From assembly GCA_964500895.1 (NCBI GenBank), contig CAZCQP010000035.1:1-30118 (forward strand): a stretch of DNA of 30,118 bases, written 5' to 3'. A program made the position numbers and the translations under genes. This document shows positions 1 through 8,164 of the stretch, piece by piece. Every line of letters starts with the position of its first letter. Position 1 is the first letter of the stretch. The notes beneath the pieces are model-generated. The model ran no database searches. It saw only the letters and a list, made by a program, of their open reading frames with translations, and had not been told where the DNA came from. The stretch comes from CAZCQP01 sp964500895 (GTDB taxonomy: Bacteria > Bacillota > Clostridia > Lachnospirales > JAISER01).

Positions 1-42
1 CATTTGCTTTGATAGCTTTTTTAAAAAATTTTTAAAAGGATA

Positions 43-70
43 TTGTTAAAATATTTGTACATGATATAAT
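43..70 (+). promoter_or_regulatory. Candidate sigma-A promoter for cheV
   Basis: TTGTTA at 43-48 and a perfect TATAAT at 65-70 are separated by 16 bases, about 60 bases before the cheV start. The -35 matches only 4 of 6 bases and the surroundings are very AT-rich, so a chance match is possible. I see no sigma-D (flagellar) type promoter here. Confidence 0.35.
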
Positions 71-129
71 AATATAAAATATGGAATGAATATGATAATT
101 TGGAAGCAAGGAATCGGAGGTTTTGGATG

Positions 130-1047
130 ATGGCTGATACAAAAAAGAACGAAATATTACTGGAAACCGGGACCAATGAGTTGGAAGTTATGGAGTTTAC
201 CATAGCCGGGCGACACTTTGGCATTAATGTGGCCAAGGTTGTGGAAATTATGCAGTATAATAAAGTGACGCCCATGCCCAATTCAAACCCGTTTGTAGAA
301 GGGGTATTTAAGCCCAGGGACGATATTATGACGGTCATCAACCTGGCGGCCTATTTGGGCTTGCCGCCTTCGGAAAATGAAGAGCGGGACATTTTAATAA
401 TAACCACCTTTAACAACATTACCACAGCTTTTCATGTACATACGGTGGAAGCCATTCACCGTATCTCTTGGAAATTTATAGAAAAGCTGGACGCCGCCAT
501 TTACGGCAGCCAAGAAAACAGCTTGGCCACTGGCATTGCCCGTTTCGATGGGCGCTTAATTACCATTGTAGACTTTGAAAAAATTATTGCAGACATTAGC
601 CCGTCCAGCTCCTTCCAAGTGAGCGACCTTCAAAAATTGGGGGAACGGGCTTCCAACAGCAAGCCTATTCTCATTGCAGAAGACTCACCCCTGCTTGAAA
701 AAATGATTATTCAGGCCCTTGAAAAATCCGGCTTTAACAACATCATTTGCTGCACCAACGGCCAAGAAGCGTGGGATGCACTGCAAAGCTTTAAGGCCCA
801 TGGCGGGGACATTGCCCAGTATGTGTCCTGTGTGATTACCGATATTGAAATGCCCCAAATGGATGGCCACCGGCTTTGCAAACTTATTCGTGAAGATGCG
901 GCCCTTTGTGAGCTGCCAGTTATTATTTTCTCTTCCCTCATTAATAATGAAATGCGCTTAAAAGGCGAATCAGTAGGGGCTACCGCTCAGATTAGCAAGC
1001 CTGAAATTGTGAAGCTGGTGCATATTATTGACCAACATATGCTTTAA
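130..1047 (+). CDS. cheV: Chemotaxis coupling protein CheV (CheW domain plus receiver domain)
   Basis: This is a 305-residue cytoplasmic adaptor that links chemoreceptors to the CheA kinase and can itself be phosphorylated for adaptation. Residues about 18-160 form a CheW-like domain (FTIAGRHFGINVAKVVEIMQ is typical). Residues about 178-303 are a response-regulator receiver with the acidic pair E184/D185, phosphoacceptor D238 in ITDIEMPQMDG, S268 and K290 in SKPE. GGAGG at 116-120 supports ATG 130 (9-base spacer) or ATG 127 (6-base spacer). An upstream TTG at 100 lies before the ribosome-binding site and is unlikely. A signal peptidase gene follows after about 100 bases. The chemotaxis protein at 22808 is a plausible partner. 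The assignment is secure because both domains are complete. Confidence 0.93.
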   Translation: MADTKKNEILLETGTNELEVMEFTIAGRHFGINVAKVVEIMQYNKVTPMPNSNPFVEGVFKPRDDIMTVINLAAYLGLPPSENEERDILIITTFNNITTAFHVHTVEAIHRISWKFIEKLDAAIYGSQENSLATGIARFDGRLITIVDFEKIIADISPSSSFQVSDLQKLGERASNSKPILIAEDSPLLEKMIIQALEKSGFNNIICCTNGQEAWDALQSFKAHGGDIAQYVSCVITDIEMPQMDGHRLCKLIREDAALCELPVIIFSSLINNEMRLKGESVGATAQISKPEIVKLVHIIDQHML

Positions 1048-1150
1048 TGAACAAAGGTAAATGTTTTTAGAAAGTATGTTACAGGGGGGGCTGTGCCTGC
1101 ATGGTTTGAATATGCCGGCACGCCTCCTTCATTGTGGGGAGGGGCTAAAA

Positions 1151-1660
1151 GTGAAGCTTCCGCCAACGGTTATGAACTGGCTGGAATCCATTCTGTGGGC
1201 GGTCTTAATGGTTGCGGTGTTGTTTTTGTTGTGCTGGCCGTTTAAAATTGAAGGCCAGTCTATGGAAAATACATTGCAAAGCGGGGACAGAATTGTGGTG
1301 TCCAGGCTTTTAAAATACATGGGTCAAATACATGCCGGTGACTTGGTGGTGTGCCGATTGGAAACTTTTGGCCGCACAGAAATTGTGGTGAAACGCATTG
1401 TGGCCACGCCGGGGGAGCATGTGGAAATTAAGGACGGCCAATTTTATTTAAACGGACAGGTATGCAAAGAGGAATATTTAGGCAATACTGTAACAAACGG
1501 TGCGGTGAACGTTACCCTAGGCCCCGATGAATTCTTTGTGATGGGGGACAATCGGCCGGTAAGCTTCGATAGCCGTGCGGCCGGCCCAGTTTCCAAAGAC
1601 ATGCTTGTGGGGAAAGTGTTATGGCGCTGGTATCCCATGGGCCGATTAGCCGTCTTTTAA
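1151..1660 (+). CDS. lepB: Type I signal peptidase
   Basis: This 169-residue membrane-bound serine protease cleaves signal peptides from exported pre-proteins on the outer face of the membrane. A short cytosolic N-terminus is followed by one membrane segment (about residues 12-30). Next come the catalytic serine S37 in GQSM, the general-base lysine K81 in VVVKRIVATPGE, and the conserved box MGDNRPVSFDSR at 131-142. GTG 1151 is chosen because GGGGAGGGG lies directly upstream (about 1135-1143). A longer frame from ATG 1061 would add 30 unrelated residues and has a poor ribosome-binding site. The length suits the short Firmicutes SipS-like class. A plausible client here is the large secreted SLH protein encoded at 8165-12943. 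Confidence 0.92.
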   Translation: MKLPPTVMNWLESILWAVLMVAVLFLLCWPFKIEGQSMENTLQSGDRIVVSRLLKYMGQIHAGDLVVCRLETFGRTEIVVKRIVATPGEHVEIKDGQFYLNGQVCKEEYLGNTVTNGAVNVTLGPDEFFVMGDNRPVSFDSRAAGPVSKDMLVGKVLWRWYPMGRLAVF

Positions 1661-1698
1661 ATAATACAGCAGAACAGTCTGAAATTACAATCTGAATA

Positions 1699-1727
1699 TT
1701 GACAAGGATTTTACAGTTTGTTATAAT
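1699..1727 (+). promoter_or_regulatory. Consensus sigma-A promoter P1 of veg
   Basis: TTGACA (1699-1704), 17-base spacer, TATAAT (1722-1727): both hexamers match the consensus fully. It shares its last base with a second promoter downstream. Confidence 0.88.
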
Positions 1728-1755
1728 TGACAATTTATTTAAATGGTGATACAAT
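1727..1755 (+). promoter_or_regulatory. Consensus sigma-A promoter P2 of veg
   Basis: TTGACA (1727-1732), 17-base spacer, TACAAT (1750-1755): 11 of 12 consensus positions match. It begins on the final T of the P1 -10 box, so the two promoters are end-to-end and polymerase could not occupy both at once. The start codon follows about 20-30 bases later. Confidence 0.85.
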
Positions 1756-1785
1756 TAAGAAAAACATGAAAATATGGTGAACGCT

Positions 1786-2028
1786 ATGTATCATAAACAA
1801 GATATGGCAGGCATCAGGAATAACATCAAGCAATGTTTGGGAAGCCGGGTTCGCTTAGAATCTAATAAAGGCAAACACCATTCCACTGTTAATGTGGGTG
1901 TCATTGCTAGCGTTTACCCCAGTATTTTCACCGTCCAGCTTTTTGATGGCATTGCACCTACCCGGTTGTTGTCTTTTAGCTATACAGACGTGCTAACCAA
2001 TGCTGTTGAAATTACCCTATGCGAATAA
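1786..2028 (+). CDS. veg: Veg family protein
   Basis: This small protein of about 80 residues resembles Bacillus subtilis Veg (DUF1021) in length and pattern: IRNNIKQCLGSRVRLESNKG, then YPSIFTVQLFDG, then SFSYTDVLTNAVEITLCE, matching the YPSVF...SYSYADVLTETVEL pattern of Veg. In B. subtilis, Veg is abundantly transcribed and has been linked to biofilm matrix control; its biochemical role is unclear. Start: ATG 1786 has GGTGA five bases upstream. ATG 1774 (four extra residues) is the alternative. The two strong promoters upstream and a terminator after the stop make it monocistronic. Confidence 0.82.
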   Translation: MYHKQDMAGIRNNIKQCLGSRVRLESNKGKHHSTVNVGVIASVYPSIFTVQLFDGIAPTRLLSFSYTDVLTNAVEITLCE

Positions 2029-2052
2029 CCCAGGGAATTTGGTTATGGTATA

Positions 2053-2083
2053 AGCCGGCGGTTTTTATCTGCCGGTTTTTTTA
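2053..2083 (+). terminator. Intrinsic terminator after veg
   Basis: CCGGC (2055-2059) pairs with GCCGG (2071-2075), followed by seven T residues (2076-2082). The stem is short but GC-rich, and it lies 25 bases after the veg stop. Confidence 0.75.
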
Positions 2084-2105
2084 TTTGGCTGGTAGCAATA
2101 CACTG

Positions 2106-2137
2106 TTGCTATTTATTTTTGAAAGCTGTAATATAAT
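2106..2137 (+). promoter_or_regulatory. Weak candidate promoter for the activase-type gene
   Basis: A perfect TATAAT lies at 2132-2137, 48 bases before the start codon. The best -35 match, TTGCTA at 2106-2111, has a 20-base spacer, so only the -10 element is convincing. Confidence 0.3.
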
Positions 2138-2184
2138 AGTATACATGACAATGACATATGGTCTGCATCTTTATGGAGGTACAT

Positions 2185-5100
2185 ATGAATACATATAAAA
2201 TGGGCATAGATATTGGCTCTACCACAGTGAAGCTGGTGGTGCTGGGCACAGACGGCGCTTTGGCCTTTGCCCAGTATAAGCGGCATTTTTCTAATATACA
2301 GGAAACACTTTTAGACTTGGTTGCCCAAGCCAGGCAGGCGTTGGGGGACGTGTCTTTTTGTGCCATGATCACAGGTTCCGGCGGCTTGTCTTTAGCCACC
2401 TGGGCACGGCTTTCCTTTGTGCAAGAAGTGATTGCCGTCTCTAAAGCTTTGTGCGATTTTGCCCCCGCAGCGGACGTGGCCATTGAAATTGGCGGGGAAG
2501 ACGCAAAGATTATTTATTTAACCAACGGCATTGAACAGCGCATGAATGGCATTTGCGCTGGCGGTACCGGCTCTTTTATTGACCAAATGGCCACCTTGCT
2601 CCAAACAGATGCCACAGGTCTTAACCGTCTGGCAGAGGCACATTCCGTCATTTACCCCATCGCCGCCCGTTGCGGTGTGTTTGCTAAAAGCGATATTCAG
2701 CCTTTAATTAACGAGGGGGCTAAAAAAGAAGACTTGGCCGCTTCCATTTTTCAGGCGGTGGTTAGCCAGACTGTAGGCGGGCTGGCTTGTGGCAAGCCCA
2801 TCCGGGGCCGTGTTTGCTTTTTAGGCGGCCCACTGCACTTTTTATCTCAGCTACGGGAACGGTTCATAGACGTGCTGGGTTTGAAGCCGGAAGATGCCAT
2901 TGTGCCGGAAAATGCCCATTTATTTGCGGCTCTTGGGGCGGCACTTTCCGGCGATAATCAGCAAGCTGTAACGTTTGAAACCCTTTTACATAACCTTGAA
3001 AAAAACAAAACTTCCGACCATGAAATTGCCCGGCTAGAACCTTTATTTGCTTCGGAAGGGGAATACCAGGCTTTTTCCCAGCGGCATAAGGCTCATGTGG
3101 TGCCCAAAGGGGAACTGGAACATTACAGGGGCAACGTGTTTTTGGGCATAGATGCCGGTTCCACCACCACCAAGCTGGCTTTAACCGGGGAGGATGGGCG
3201 GCTGTTATACACCCATTACCAGAGCAACCAAGGCAGCCCGCTAAAGGTAATCATTGCGGCGTTAAAAGACATTTACAAACGGCTACCAGAAGGTGCCCGC
3301 ATGGCCAACGCTTGTGTGACAGGTTACGGAGAAGGGCTGGTGCAAGCGGCCCTTCATGTAGACATTGGCGAGATTGAAACGGTGGCCCATTATAAAGCGG
3401 CGGCCTTTTTCCGCCCGGATGTGGACTTTATACTGGACATCGGCGGCCAAGACATGAAATGCATCCGCATTAAAAACGGGGTGATAGACAGCGTTTTGCT
3501 AAACGAAGCCTGTTCCGCAGGTTGCGGCTCTTTCATTGAAAGCTTTGCCAAATCTTTAAACATGCCTGTGGAGCAGTTTGCCTCCATTGCTTTGTTTGCA
3601 GAAAACCCGGTAGACCTGGGTTCCCGCTGCACCGTTTTCATGAATTCCCGGGTGAAGCAGGCCCAAAAGGAAGGGGCCCATGTGGGGGACATTTCCGCCG
3701 GGCTATCGTATTCCATCATTAAAAACGCTTTGCAAAAAGTGATTAAAATTACAGACCCTGCCCAAATGGGCAAAAGCATTGTGGTGCAGGGCGGTACTTT
3801 TTATAACCAAGCCGTTTTGCGTTGTTTTGAGCGCATTAGCCAAAGGGAAGCCGTTTGCCCGGACATTGCTGGGGTGATGGGGGCTTTTGGTGCGGCAGTG
3901 ATTGCCAGGGAACGGTACGTAGAAGGGCACCAAACCCGCTTGCTGTCTTTGGAAGCACTGGATGACCTGGTTGTTGAGGGAAAATTCAGCCGGTGCAAAG
4001 GCTGTGAAAACAACTGTTTGCGCACCATCAACACCTTTTCCCATGGCCGTAAGTTCATTTCCGGCAACCGCTGCGAAAAAGGGGCAGGGAAAACCACCTC
4101 CGGCAACGAAAAGGTTCCAAATTTGTTTGACTACAAACATAAACGGCTTTTTGCCTATGAACCCTTGGATTCAGAAGCCGCACGCCGGGGCACGGTGGGC
4201 ATTCCCCGTGTGCTGAACATGTATGAAAACTACCCCCTGTGGGTGACGTTTTTCACCCGTTTAGGTTACCGGGTGCAGTTGTCGCCCCCGTCCTCCAGGC
4301 ACATTTTTGAAGGGGGCATAGAGTCTATCCCCAGTGAATCCGTGTGCTACCCGGCCAAGCTTGTCCATGGTCATGTGGCTGCGTTAATCAAAGACGGGGT
4401 GCGCTTTATCTTTTACCCCAGCGTGGCTTATGAGCAAAAGGAAATGGATGATTCCGACAACCATTACAACTGCCCCATTGTTACCTCCTATTCCGAGAAC
4501 ATTAAAAACAATGTGGAGGAATTGCGAGAGCAGGACATTGAATACTTAAACCCTTTCATTAGCCTGGAAAACAAGCAAATTTTCATCATGCGTATGCTGG
4601 AAGTGTTTGCACACATTCCGGCGGCAGAGATTGTGAATGCGGCGGAAGCGGCTTGGCAAGAGCAGGAACAGTTTAAAAAAGACATTCGCAAAAAGGGCGA
4701 GGAAACCCTTCAATACATAAAAGAAACCAACAAGCGTGCCGTTATTCTGGCTGGCCGCCCTTACCATGTAGACCCGGAAATTCACCACGGCATTCCCGAA
4801 ATGATTGCCGGGTACGGGGTGGCAGTGTTAACGGAAGACAGCGTGGCCCATTTGGCCAAAGTGAAGCGGCCTTTGCTGGTGCGGGATCAGTGGACGTATC
4901 ATGCACGGCTTTATGCGGCGGCAACATTGGCCACCACCTTGGAACGGGTGGAGCTGGTGCAGCTTAATTCCTTTGGTTGCGGGCTGGATGCGGTCACCAC
5001 CGACGAAGTGCACGACATTTTAGCCGAAGCCGGAAAAGTGTACACCCTGCTAAAAATAGACGAGGTGAGTAATTTAGGTTCTGCCAGAATTCGCATACGT

Positions 5101-6477
5101 TCTTTGTTCGCCGCCTTAAACGAGCGCCAAGGTAAGCAATTGGATGTTCCGGTGGGGCAGCAAACTACACGGCCTGCCCGCATTGTTTTTACAAAGGAAA
5201 TGCGCAAGAAGCATACCATTTTGGCACCCCAAATGTCGCCCATCCATTTTGACTTAATTGAGTCTGCCTTTAACAAAAGCGGATATAAGCTGGAAGTGAT
5301 GCCCGCCATGGACCGGGCGGCCATCGACACCGGGCTGGTATATGTGAACAACGATGCCTGCTACCCCTCCCTTATTGTGGTGGGGCAGATTATAAACGCC
5401 CTTAAATCCGGCAAGTACGATGTGCACAACACTTCTGTGCTCATGAGCCAAACAGGGGGCGGTTGCCGGGCCACCAACTATATGGCGTTCATTCGCCGGG
5501 CTTTAGCCAGTGCTGGGTTTGCCCATGTGCCGGTGGTGAGTTTGTCTGCCGGTGGCCTGGAGAAAAACCCGGGCATGAAACTAACCCCGGCGCTGCTTAA
5601 CCGGGTGTTGCAAGCCCTGGTTATCGGGGATCTATTCATGCGTGTCCTCTACCGGGTGCGCCCTTATGAAGCTGTTGCCGGTTCCGCCAATGCCCTGTAT
5701 GCCAAATGGAATCAGAAGGCTAAAAAGGTGGTGGAAAGCGGCAAGCTAGGGGCTTTCAGGCGGCTAGTGCCGCAAATTGTGGAAGACTTCGACAAACTGC
5801 CCCTTTTAGACGTTCAAAAACCACGGGTGGGTGTTGTGGGTGAAATTTTGGTGAAATTCCATCCCACCGCCAATAACGATATTGTGGGCCTTCTGGAAAA
5901 AGAAGGGGCAGAAGCCGTGGTGCCAGACCTAACCGACTTTTTTACATACAGTTTTTATAACGCAACGTTTAAAGAGAAATATTTTGGGTTTAAAAAGTCA
6001 AGCACCCTTAAAGCCAATGTAGCCATTTTAGTCATTGAAGCCTATCGCCGGGACATGCGGCGGGCATTGGAAAACAGCCAGCGGTTTACCCCGCCCAAAA
6101 CCATACAGGAACTGGGGCGTTATGCAGAGCCCATGGTGTCCTTGGGCAACCAAACCGGAGAAGGCTGGTTTTTAACCGCAGAAATGGTGGAGCTCATACA
6201 CGGGGGGGCCAGCAACATCATTTGCACCCAGCCGTTTGCCTGCCTGCCCAACCATGTAACTGGCAAAGGGGTGATTAAGGAACTGCGCCGCCGTTACCCG
6301 CTGGCCAATGTTGTGGCGGTGGATTACGACCCGGGGGCCAGTGAAGTGAACCAATTGAACCGGATTAAACTGATGCTATCGGCAGCTTTGCGGAACATGG
6401 AAAAGGAACCGCCTTACCAAGAAAAAAAGCGGCCTAAAAAGCTGCGAGGGCGGCAGAAACGGCCGGTGGAAGTGTAA
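2185..6477 (+). CDS. 2-hydroxyacyl-CoA dehydratase activase-related protein (double BadF/BcrA ATPase with DUF2229)
   Basis: This large 1430-residue protein combines two ASKHA-fold activase domains with a C-terminal dehydratase-related part. The first activase domain (about 5-260) has DIGSTTVK and candidate [4Fe-4S] cysteines C124 (GICAGGTGSF) and C163 (AARCGVF), spaced as in HgdC-type activators. The second (about 318-575) has DAGSTTTK, C443/C447 (ACSAGCGSF) and C482 (SRCTVF). Both patterns suit ATP-driven electron transfer. A cysteine cluster follows (C604, C607, C611, C630 in CKGCENNC and NRCEKG). From about residue 675 comes a DUF2229-like segment and an HgdB-like C-terminus. GGAGG at 2175-2179 fixes ATG 2185. 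Such fused proteins are common in Clostridia and their substrate is generally unknown. No separate dehydratase subunits are nearby. The family call is firm; the function is not. Confidence 0.9.
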   Translation: MNTYKMGIDIGSTTVKLVVLGTDGALAFAQYKRHFSNIQETLLDLVAQARQALGDVSFCAMITGSGGLSLATWARLSFVQEVIAVSKALCDFAPAADVAIEIGGEDAKIIYLTNGIEQRMNGICAGGTGSFIDQMATLLQTDATGLNRLAEAHSVIYPIAARCGVFAKSDIQPLINEGAKKEDLAASIFQAVVSQTVGGLACGKPIRGRVCFLGGPLHFLSQLRERFIDVLGLKPEDAIVPENAHLFAALGAALSGDNQQAVTFETLLHNLEKNKTSDHEIARLEPLFASEGEYQAFSQRHKAHVVPKGELEHYRGNVFLGIDAGSTTTKLALTGEDGRLLYTHYQSNQGSPLKVIIAALKDIYKRLPEGARMANACVTGYGEGLVQAALHVDIGEIETVAHYKAAAFFRPDVDFILDIGGQDMKCIRIKNGVIDSVLLNEACSAGCGSFIESFAKSLNMPVEQFASIALFAENPVDLGSRCTVFMNSRVKQAQKEGAHVGDISAGLSYSIIKNALQKVIKITDPAQMGKSIVVQGGTFYNQAVLRCFERISQREAVCPDIAGVMGAFGAAVIARERYVEGHQTRLLSLEALDDLVVEGKFSRCKGCENNCLRTINTFSHGRKFISGNRCEKGAGKTTSGNEKVPNLFDYKHKRLFAYEPLDSEAARRGTVGIPRVLNMYENYPLWVTFFTRLGYRVQLSPPSSRHIFEGGIESIPSESVCYPAKLVHGHVAALIKDGVRFIFYPSVAYEQKEMDDSDNHYNCPIVTSYSENIKNNVEELREQDIEYLNPFISLENKQIFIMRMLEVFAHIPAAEIVNAAEAAWQEQEQFKKDIRKKGEETLQYIKETNKRAVILAGRPYHVDPEIHHGIPEMIAGYGVAVLTEDSVAHLAKVKRPLLVRDQWTYHARLYAAATLATTLERVELVQLNSFGCGLDAVTTDEVHDILAEAGKVYTLLKIDEVSNLGSARIRIRSLFAALNERQGKQLDVPVGQQTTRPARIVFTKEMRKKHTILAPQMSPIHFDLIESAFNKSGYKLEVMPAMDRAAIDTGLVYVNNDACYPSLIVVGQIINALKSGKYDVHNTSVLMSQTGGGCRATNYMAFIRRALASAGFAHVPVVSLSAGGLEKNPGMKLTPALLNRVLQALVIGDLFMRVLYRVRPYEAVAGSANALYAKWNQKAKKVVESGKLGAFRRLVPQIVEDFDKLPLLDVQKPRVGVVGEILVKFHPTANNDIVGLLEKEGAEAVVPDLTDFFTYSFYNATFKEKYFGFKKSSTLKANVAILVIEAYRRDMRRALENSQRFTPPKTIQELGRYAEPMVSLGNQTGEGWFLTAEMVELIHGGASNIICTQPFACLPNHVTGKGVIKELRRRYPLANVVAVDYDPGASEVNQLNRIKLMLSAALRNMEKEPPYQEKKRPKKLRGRQKRPVEV

Positions 6478-6509
6478 GTAAGCGCTAACAGATGATAGGT
6501 GGTGACAAG

Positions 6510-7001
6510 ATGACATACACCATAAGGGCCATGCACCCTTCCGAATATGCATGGCTTGCAGATTTTCTTTATGAAGCCATATTTCAACGAGATTGCGATG
6601 CGCCAGTCCCTCGCAGCATCATTGAGCAGCCAGAGCTTAAAGTTTATATTGAAGATTTCGGAAAGCCCGATGATTATTGCCTTGTGGCAGACTGTGATGG
6701 AAAAATTGTAGGGGCTGTGTGGGCACGCATCTTGTGTGGCCACGTAAAGGGGTTTGGAAATATAGACAATGAAACCCCAGAGTTTGCCATTGCTTTAAAG
6801 AAAGCATACCGCAACAAGGGGATTGGCACCGCCCTTATGAAGGCGATGCTCAAGCTGTTAAAAGGCAAAGGATATAAGCGGACTTCCTTAGCTGTTCAAA
6901 AAGACAACTATGCTGTGAAAATGTATACAGACGTTGGCTTTGCTATTATGGATGAACTTAAAGAAGAATATCTGATGGTTTGCCCATTGAACGAAACTTA
7001 A
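6510..7001 (+). CDS. GNAT family N-acetyltransferase
   Basis: This 163-residue protein is predicted to transfer an acetyl group from acetyl-CoA to an unidentified amine. The acetyl-CoA-binding motif A is visible as AYRNKGIGTALMKAML (R/Q-x-x-G-x-G/A pattern). It is followed by the motif B region SLAVQKDNYAVKMYTDVGF, which has the usual N-x-x-A-x-x-x-Y...GF layout. AGGTGG upstream supports ATG 6510; the in-frame ATG 6492 lies before that site and would add only six residues. It starts 32 bases after the activase-type gene and may be co-transcribed with it. A strong terminator follows. The substrate cannot be read from the sequence. Confidence 0.85.
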   Translation: MTYTIRAMHPSEYAWLADFLYEAIFQRDCDAPVPRSIIEQPELKVYIEDFGKPDDYCLVADCDGKIVGAVWARILCGHVKGFGNIDNETPEFAIALKKAYRNKGIGTALMKAMLKLLKGKGYKRTSLAVQKDNYAVKMYTDVGFAIMDELKEEYLMVCPLNET

Positions 7002-7003
7002 AG

Positions 7004-7040
7004 AAAAAGACAGGCAGCAGTGCGCTGCCTGTCTTTTTTT
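7004..7040. terminator. Bidirectional terminator between acetyltransferase and copZ
   Basis: GACAGGCAGC (7009-7018) pairs perfectly with GCTGCCTGTC (7024-7033) around a five-base loop. A-tract 7004-7008 and T-tract 7034-7040 flank the stem, so it can end transcripts from both convergent genes. Confidence 0.92.
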
Positions 7041-7041
7041 G

Positions 7042-7242
7042 TTAAACTACATCGTATCCCTGGTCTTCAATTTCCCCTTTGATGGCTTCCACAGAAACTC
7101 CGTCGTCATGGGTAACGGTCACTGTTTTATTGGCCAGGTCTACGGCCACTTCTGTTACCCCGCCAATGGCCGAAACAGCCTTTTTAACAGCGTTTTCGCA
7201 GTGTGAACAAGACATGCCTTCTACGTTTAATGTGGTTTGCAT
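7042..7242 (-). CDS. copZ: Heavy-metal-associated protein, CopZ-like copper chaperone
   Basis: This 66-residue single HMA (ferredoxin-like) domain has the metal-binding motif GMSCSHCENAV at residues 9-19. Homologues carry Cu(I) through the two cysteines to a CopA ATPase or the CsoR repressor. Family length is normal (about 65-70 residues). AGGAGG nine bases upstream selects ATG 7242; a TTG two codons earlier is too close to that site. No copA or csoR gene lies in the window, so this copy stands alone, and copper rather than mercury or another soft metal is inferred from family similarity only. Confidence 0.85.
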   Translation of the reverse strand: MQTTLNVEGMSCSHCENAVKKAVSAIGGVTEVAVDLANKTVTVTHDDGVSVEAIKGEIEDQGYDVV

Positions 7243-7273
7243 GGTCAAATTCCTCCTTTGTTTGATGAACCGT

Positions 7274-7279
7274 ATTATA
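7274..7279 (-). promoter_or_regulatory. Candidate -10 element of copZ
   Basis: Read on the minus strand this is TATAAT within GGTATAATAC, about 30 bases upstream of the copZ start codon. No good -35 lies 16-18 bases further upstream, and I see no CsoR-type palindrome. Confidence 0.35.
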
Positions 7280-7332
7280 CCATAGTTTGCAGGAATTTAA
7301 TAATAAAATAATTCAGCAACAAACGGACCGGA

Positions 7333-7361
7333 TTGGCATTGCTTATGGGAAGGTGTATAAT
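7333..7361 (+). promoter_or_regulatory. Sigma-A promoter of the yjbQ-cupin pair
   Basis: TTGGCA (7333-7338), 17-base spacer, perfect TATAAT (7356-7361), 31 bases before the yjbQ start codon. Confidence 0.75.
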
Positions 7362-7392
7362 GCTTATGAATCTGTACTGTAAGGAGGATACG

Positions 7393-7782
7393 ATGTTATT
7401 TAATTATACCTTGAAAACCCAACAAGAGCATTTTCACAACATTACAGCCCAAGTGCGTGAAGCCGTGGGAAAAAGTGGTGTAACAGAGGGATTGTGTGTG
7501 GTTTGTTGCCCCCATACCACCGCCGGCATCACCATCAATGAAAATGCAGACCCGGATGTAGTACGGGACATGTTGCTGGGGCTGGAAAAAGCTTTTCCGG
7601 ATAACCCTGCATTCCGCCATGGGGAGGGCAATTCACCGGCCCATTTAAAAGCAAGCTTTGTGGGGGCCAGCCAAAGCATCATCATTCAAGGGGGAAGGTT
7701 GTTGCTTGGCACATGGCAGGGCATTTACTTCTGTGAATTTGACGGCCCTAGAAAGCGCACGTTTTATGTAAAAGTGCTGTGA
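7393..7782 (+). CDS. yjbQ: YjbQ family protein (UPF0047)
   Basis: This 129-residue protein matches the YjbQ/UPF0047 family in length and in its conserved blocks: CPHTTAGITINENADPDV at residues 39-56, RHGEGNSPAHLKASFVG at 75-91, and GTWQGIYFCEFDGPRKR near the C-terminus. The histidines in these blocks (H41, H76, H84) form a putative metal site in solved family structures. The family is often annotated as a secondary thiamine-phosphate synthase because E. coli YjbQ can do this reaction weakly; the physiological role is unsettled. AAGGAGG at 7381-7387 fixes ATG 7393, so the longer frame from 7333 is rejected. The next gene starts 10 bases after the stop, so the two are probably one operon. Confidence 0.88.
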   Translation: MLFNYTLKTQQEHFHNITAQVREAVGKSGVTEGLCVVCCPHTTAGITINENADPDVVRDMLLGLEKAFPDNPAFRHGEGNSPAHLKASFVGASQSIIIQGGRLLLGTWQGIYFCEFDGPRKRTFYVKVL

Positions 7783-7792
7783 GGAGGCGAGT

Positions 7793-8098
7793 GTGCCTAA
7801 CCTATTTGATTTGCCGGGGCTGCCCCTGCCCCAGGAATTGGTGACTGTTTTGGCTGAAAGCAAAATGGTCAGGGTTGAACGTATCATCAGCACAGGCCAA
7901 ACCACCGGCTGGTATGACCAGGAGGAAACAGAATTTGTGGCGCTGTTGCAGGGGGAAGCGGTTTTAGAATTTGTCCATGGTGAAAAGTTGCACTTAAAAC
8001 CAGGGGATACGTGCATCATCGAACCCCACCAACGACACCGGGTATGTAGCACCTCTACGAACCCTGCCTGTATTTGGCTTTGTGTTTTTTGGAAATAA
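7793..8098 (+). CDS. Single-domain cupin protein
   Basis: This 101-residue protein forms one cupin barrel. The first motif region is around TTGWYDQEETEFVALLQGEAVLEF (residues about 37-60). The second is LKPGDTCIIEPHQRHRV (residues about 72-88), with H82 and H85 as candidate metal ligands. It resembles the small stand-alone cupins that begin NLF...LP...E and have no assigned reaction. The GTG start at 7793 is preceded by GGAGG at 7783-7787. It is only 10 bases after yjbQ and shares its promoter. Function unknown. Confidence 0.8.
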   Translation: MPNLFDLPGLPLPQELVTVLAESKMVRVERIISTGQTTGWYDQEETEFVALLQGEAVLEFVHGEKLHLKPGDTCIIEPHQRHRVCSTSTNPACIWLCVFWK

Positions 8099-8104
8099 CA
8101 AGCA

Positions 8105-8153
8105 CTAAAAAAACCACCCCCTGGGGCGGCAAAAGCCGTTCCAGGGGGTGGTT
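8105..8153. terminator. Strong hairpin terminator between convergent genes
   Basis: A 19-base arm at 8112-8130 pairs with 8135-8153 around an AAAA loop, with a two-base mismatch inside the stem. On the minus strand it is followed by a run of T (complement of 8105-8111), so it best serves the large minus-strand gene. The plus-strand T-tract is weaker. Confidence 0.88.
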
Positions 8154-8164
8154 CGCTTTTAAAA

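Noticed and set aside
1061..1150. N-terminal extension of the signal peptidase from ATG 1061
   Set aside because: Poor ribosome-binding site and a sequence unlike the family, whereas GTG 1151 has an excellent site and gives the normal domain layout.
3390..4140. Overlapping minus-strand open frames of 101-145 codons within the activase-type gene
   Set aside because: They are antisense shadows of a clearly coding frame, with no recognisable domain and no ribosome-binding site.
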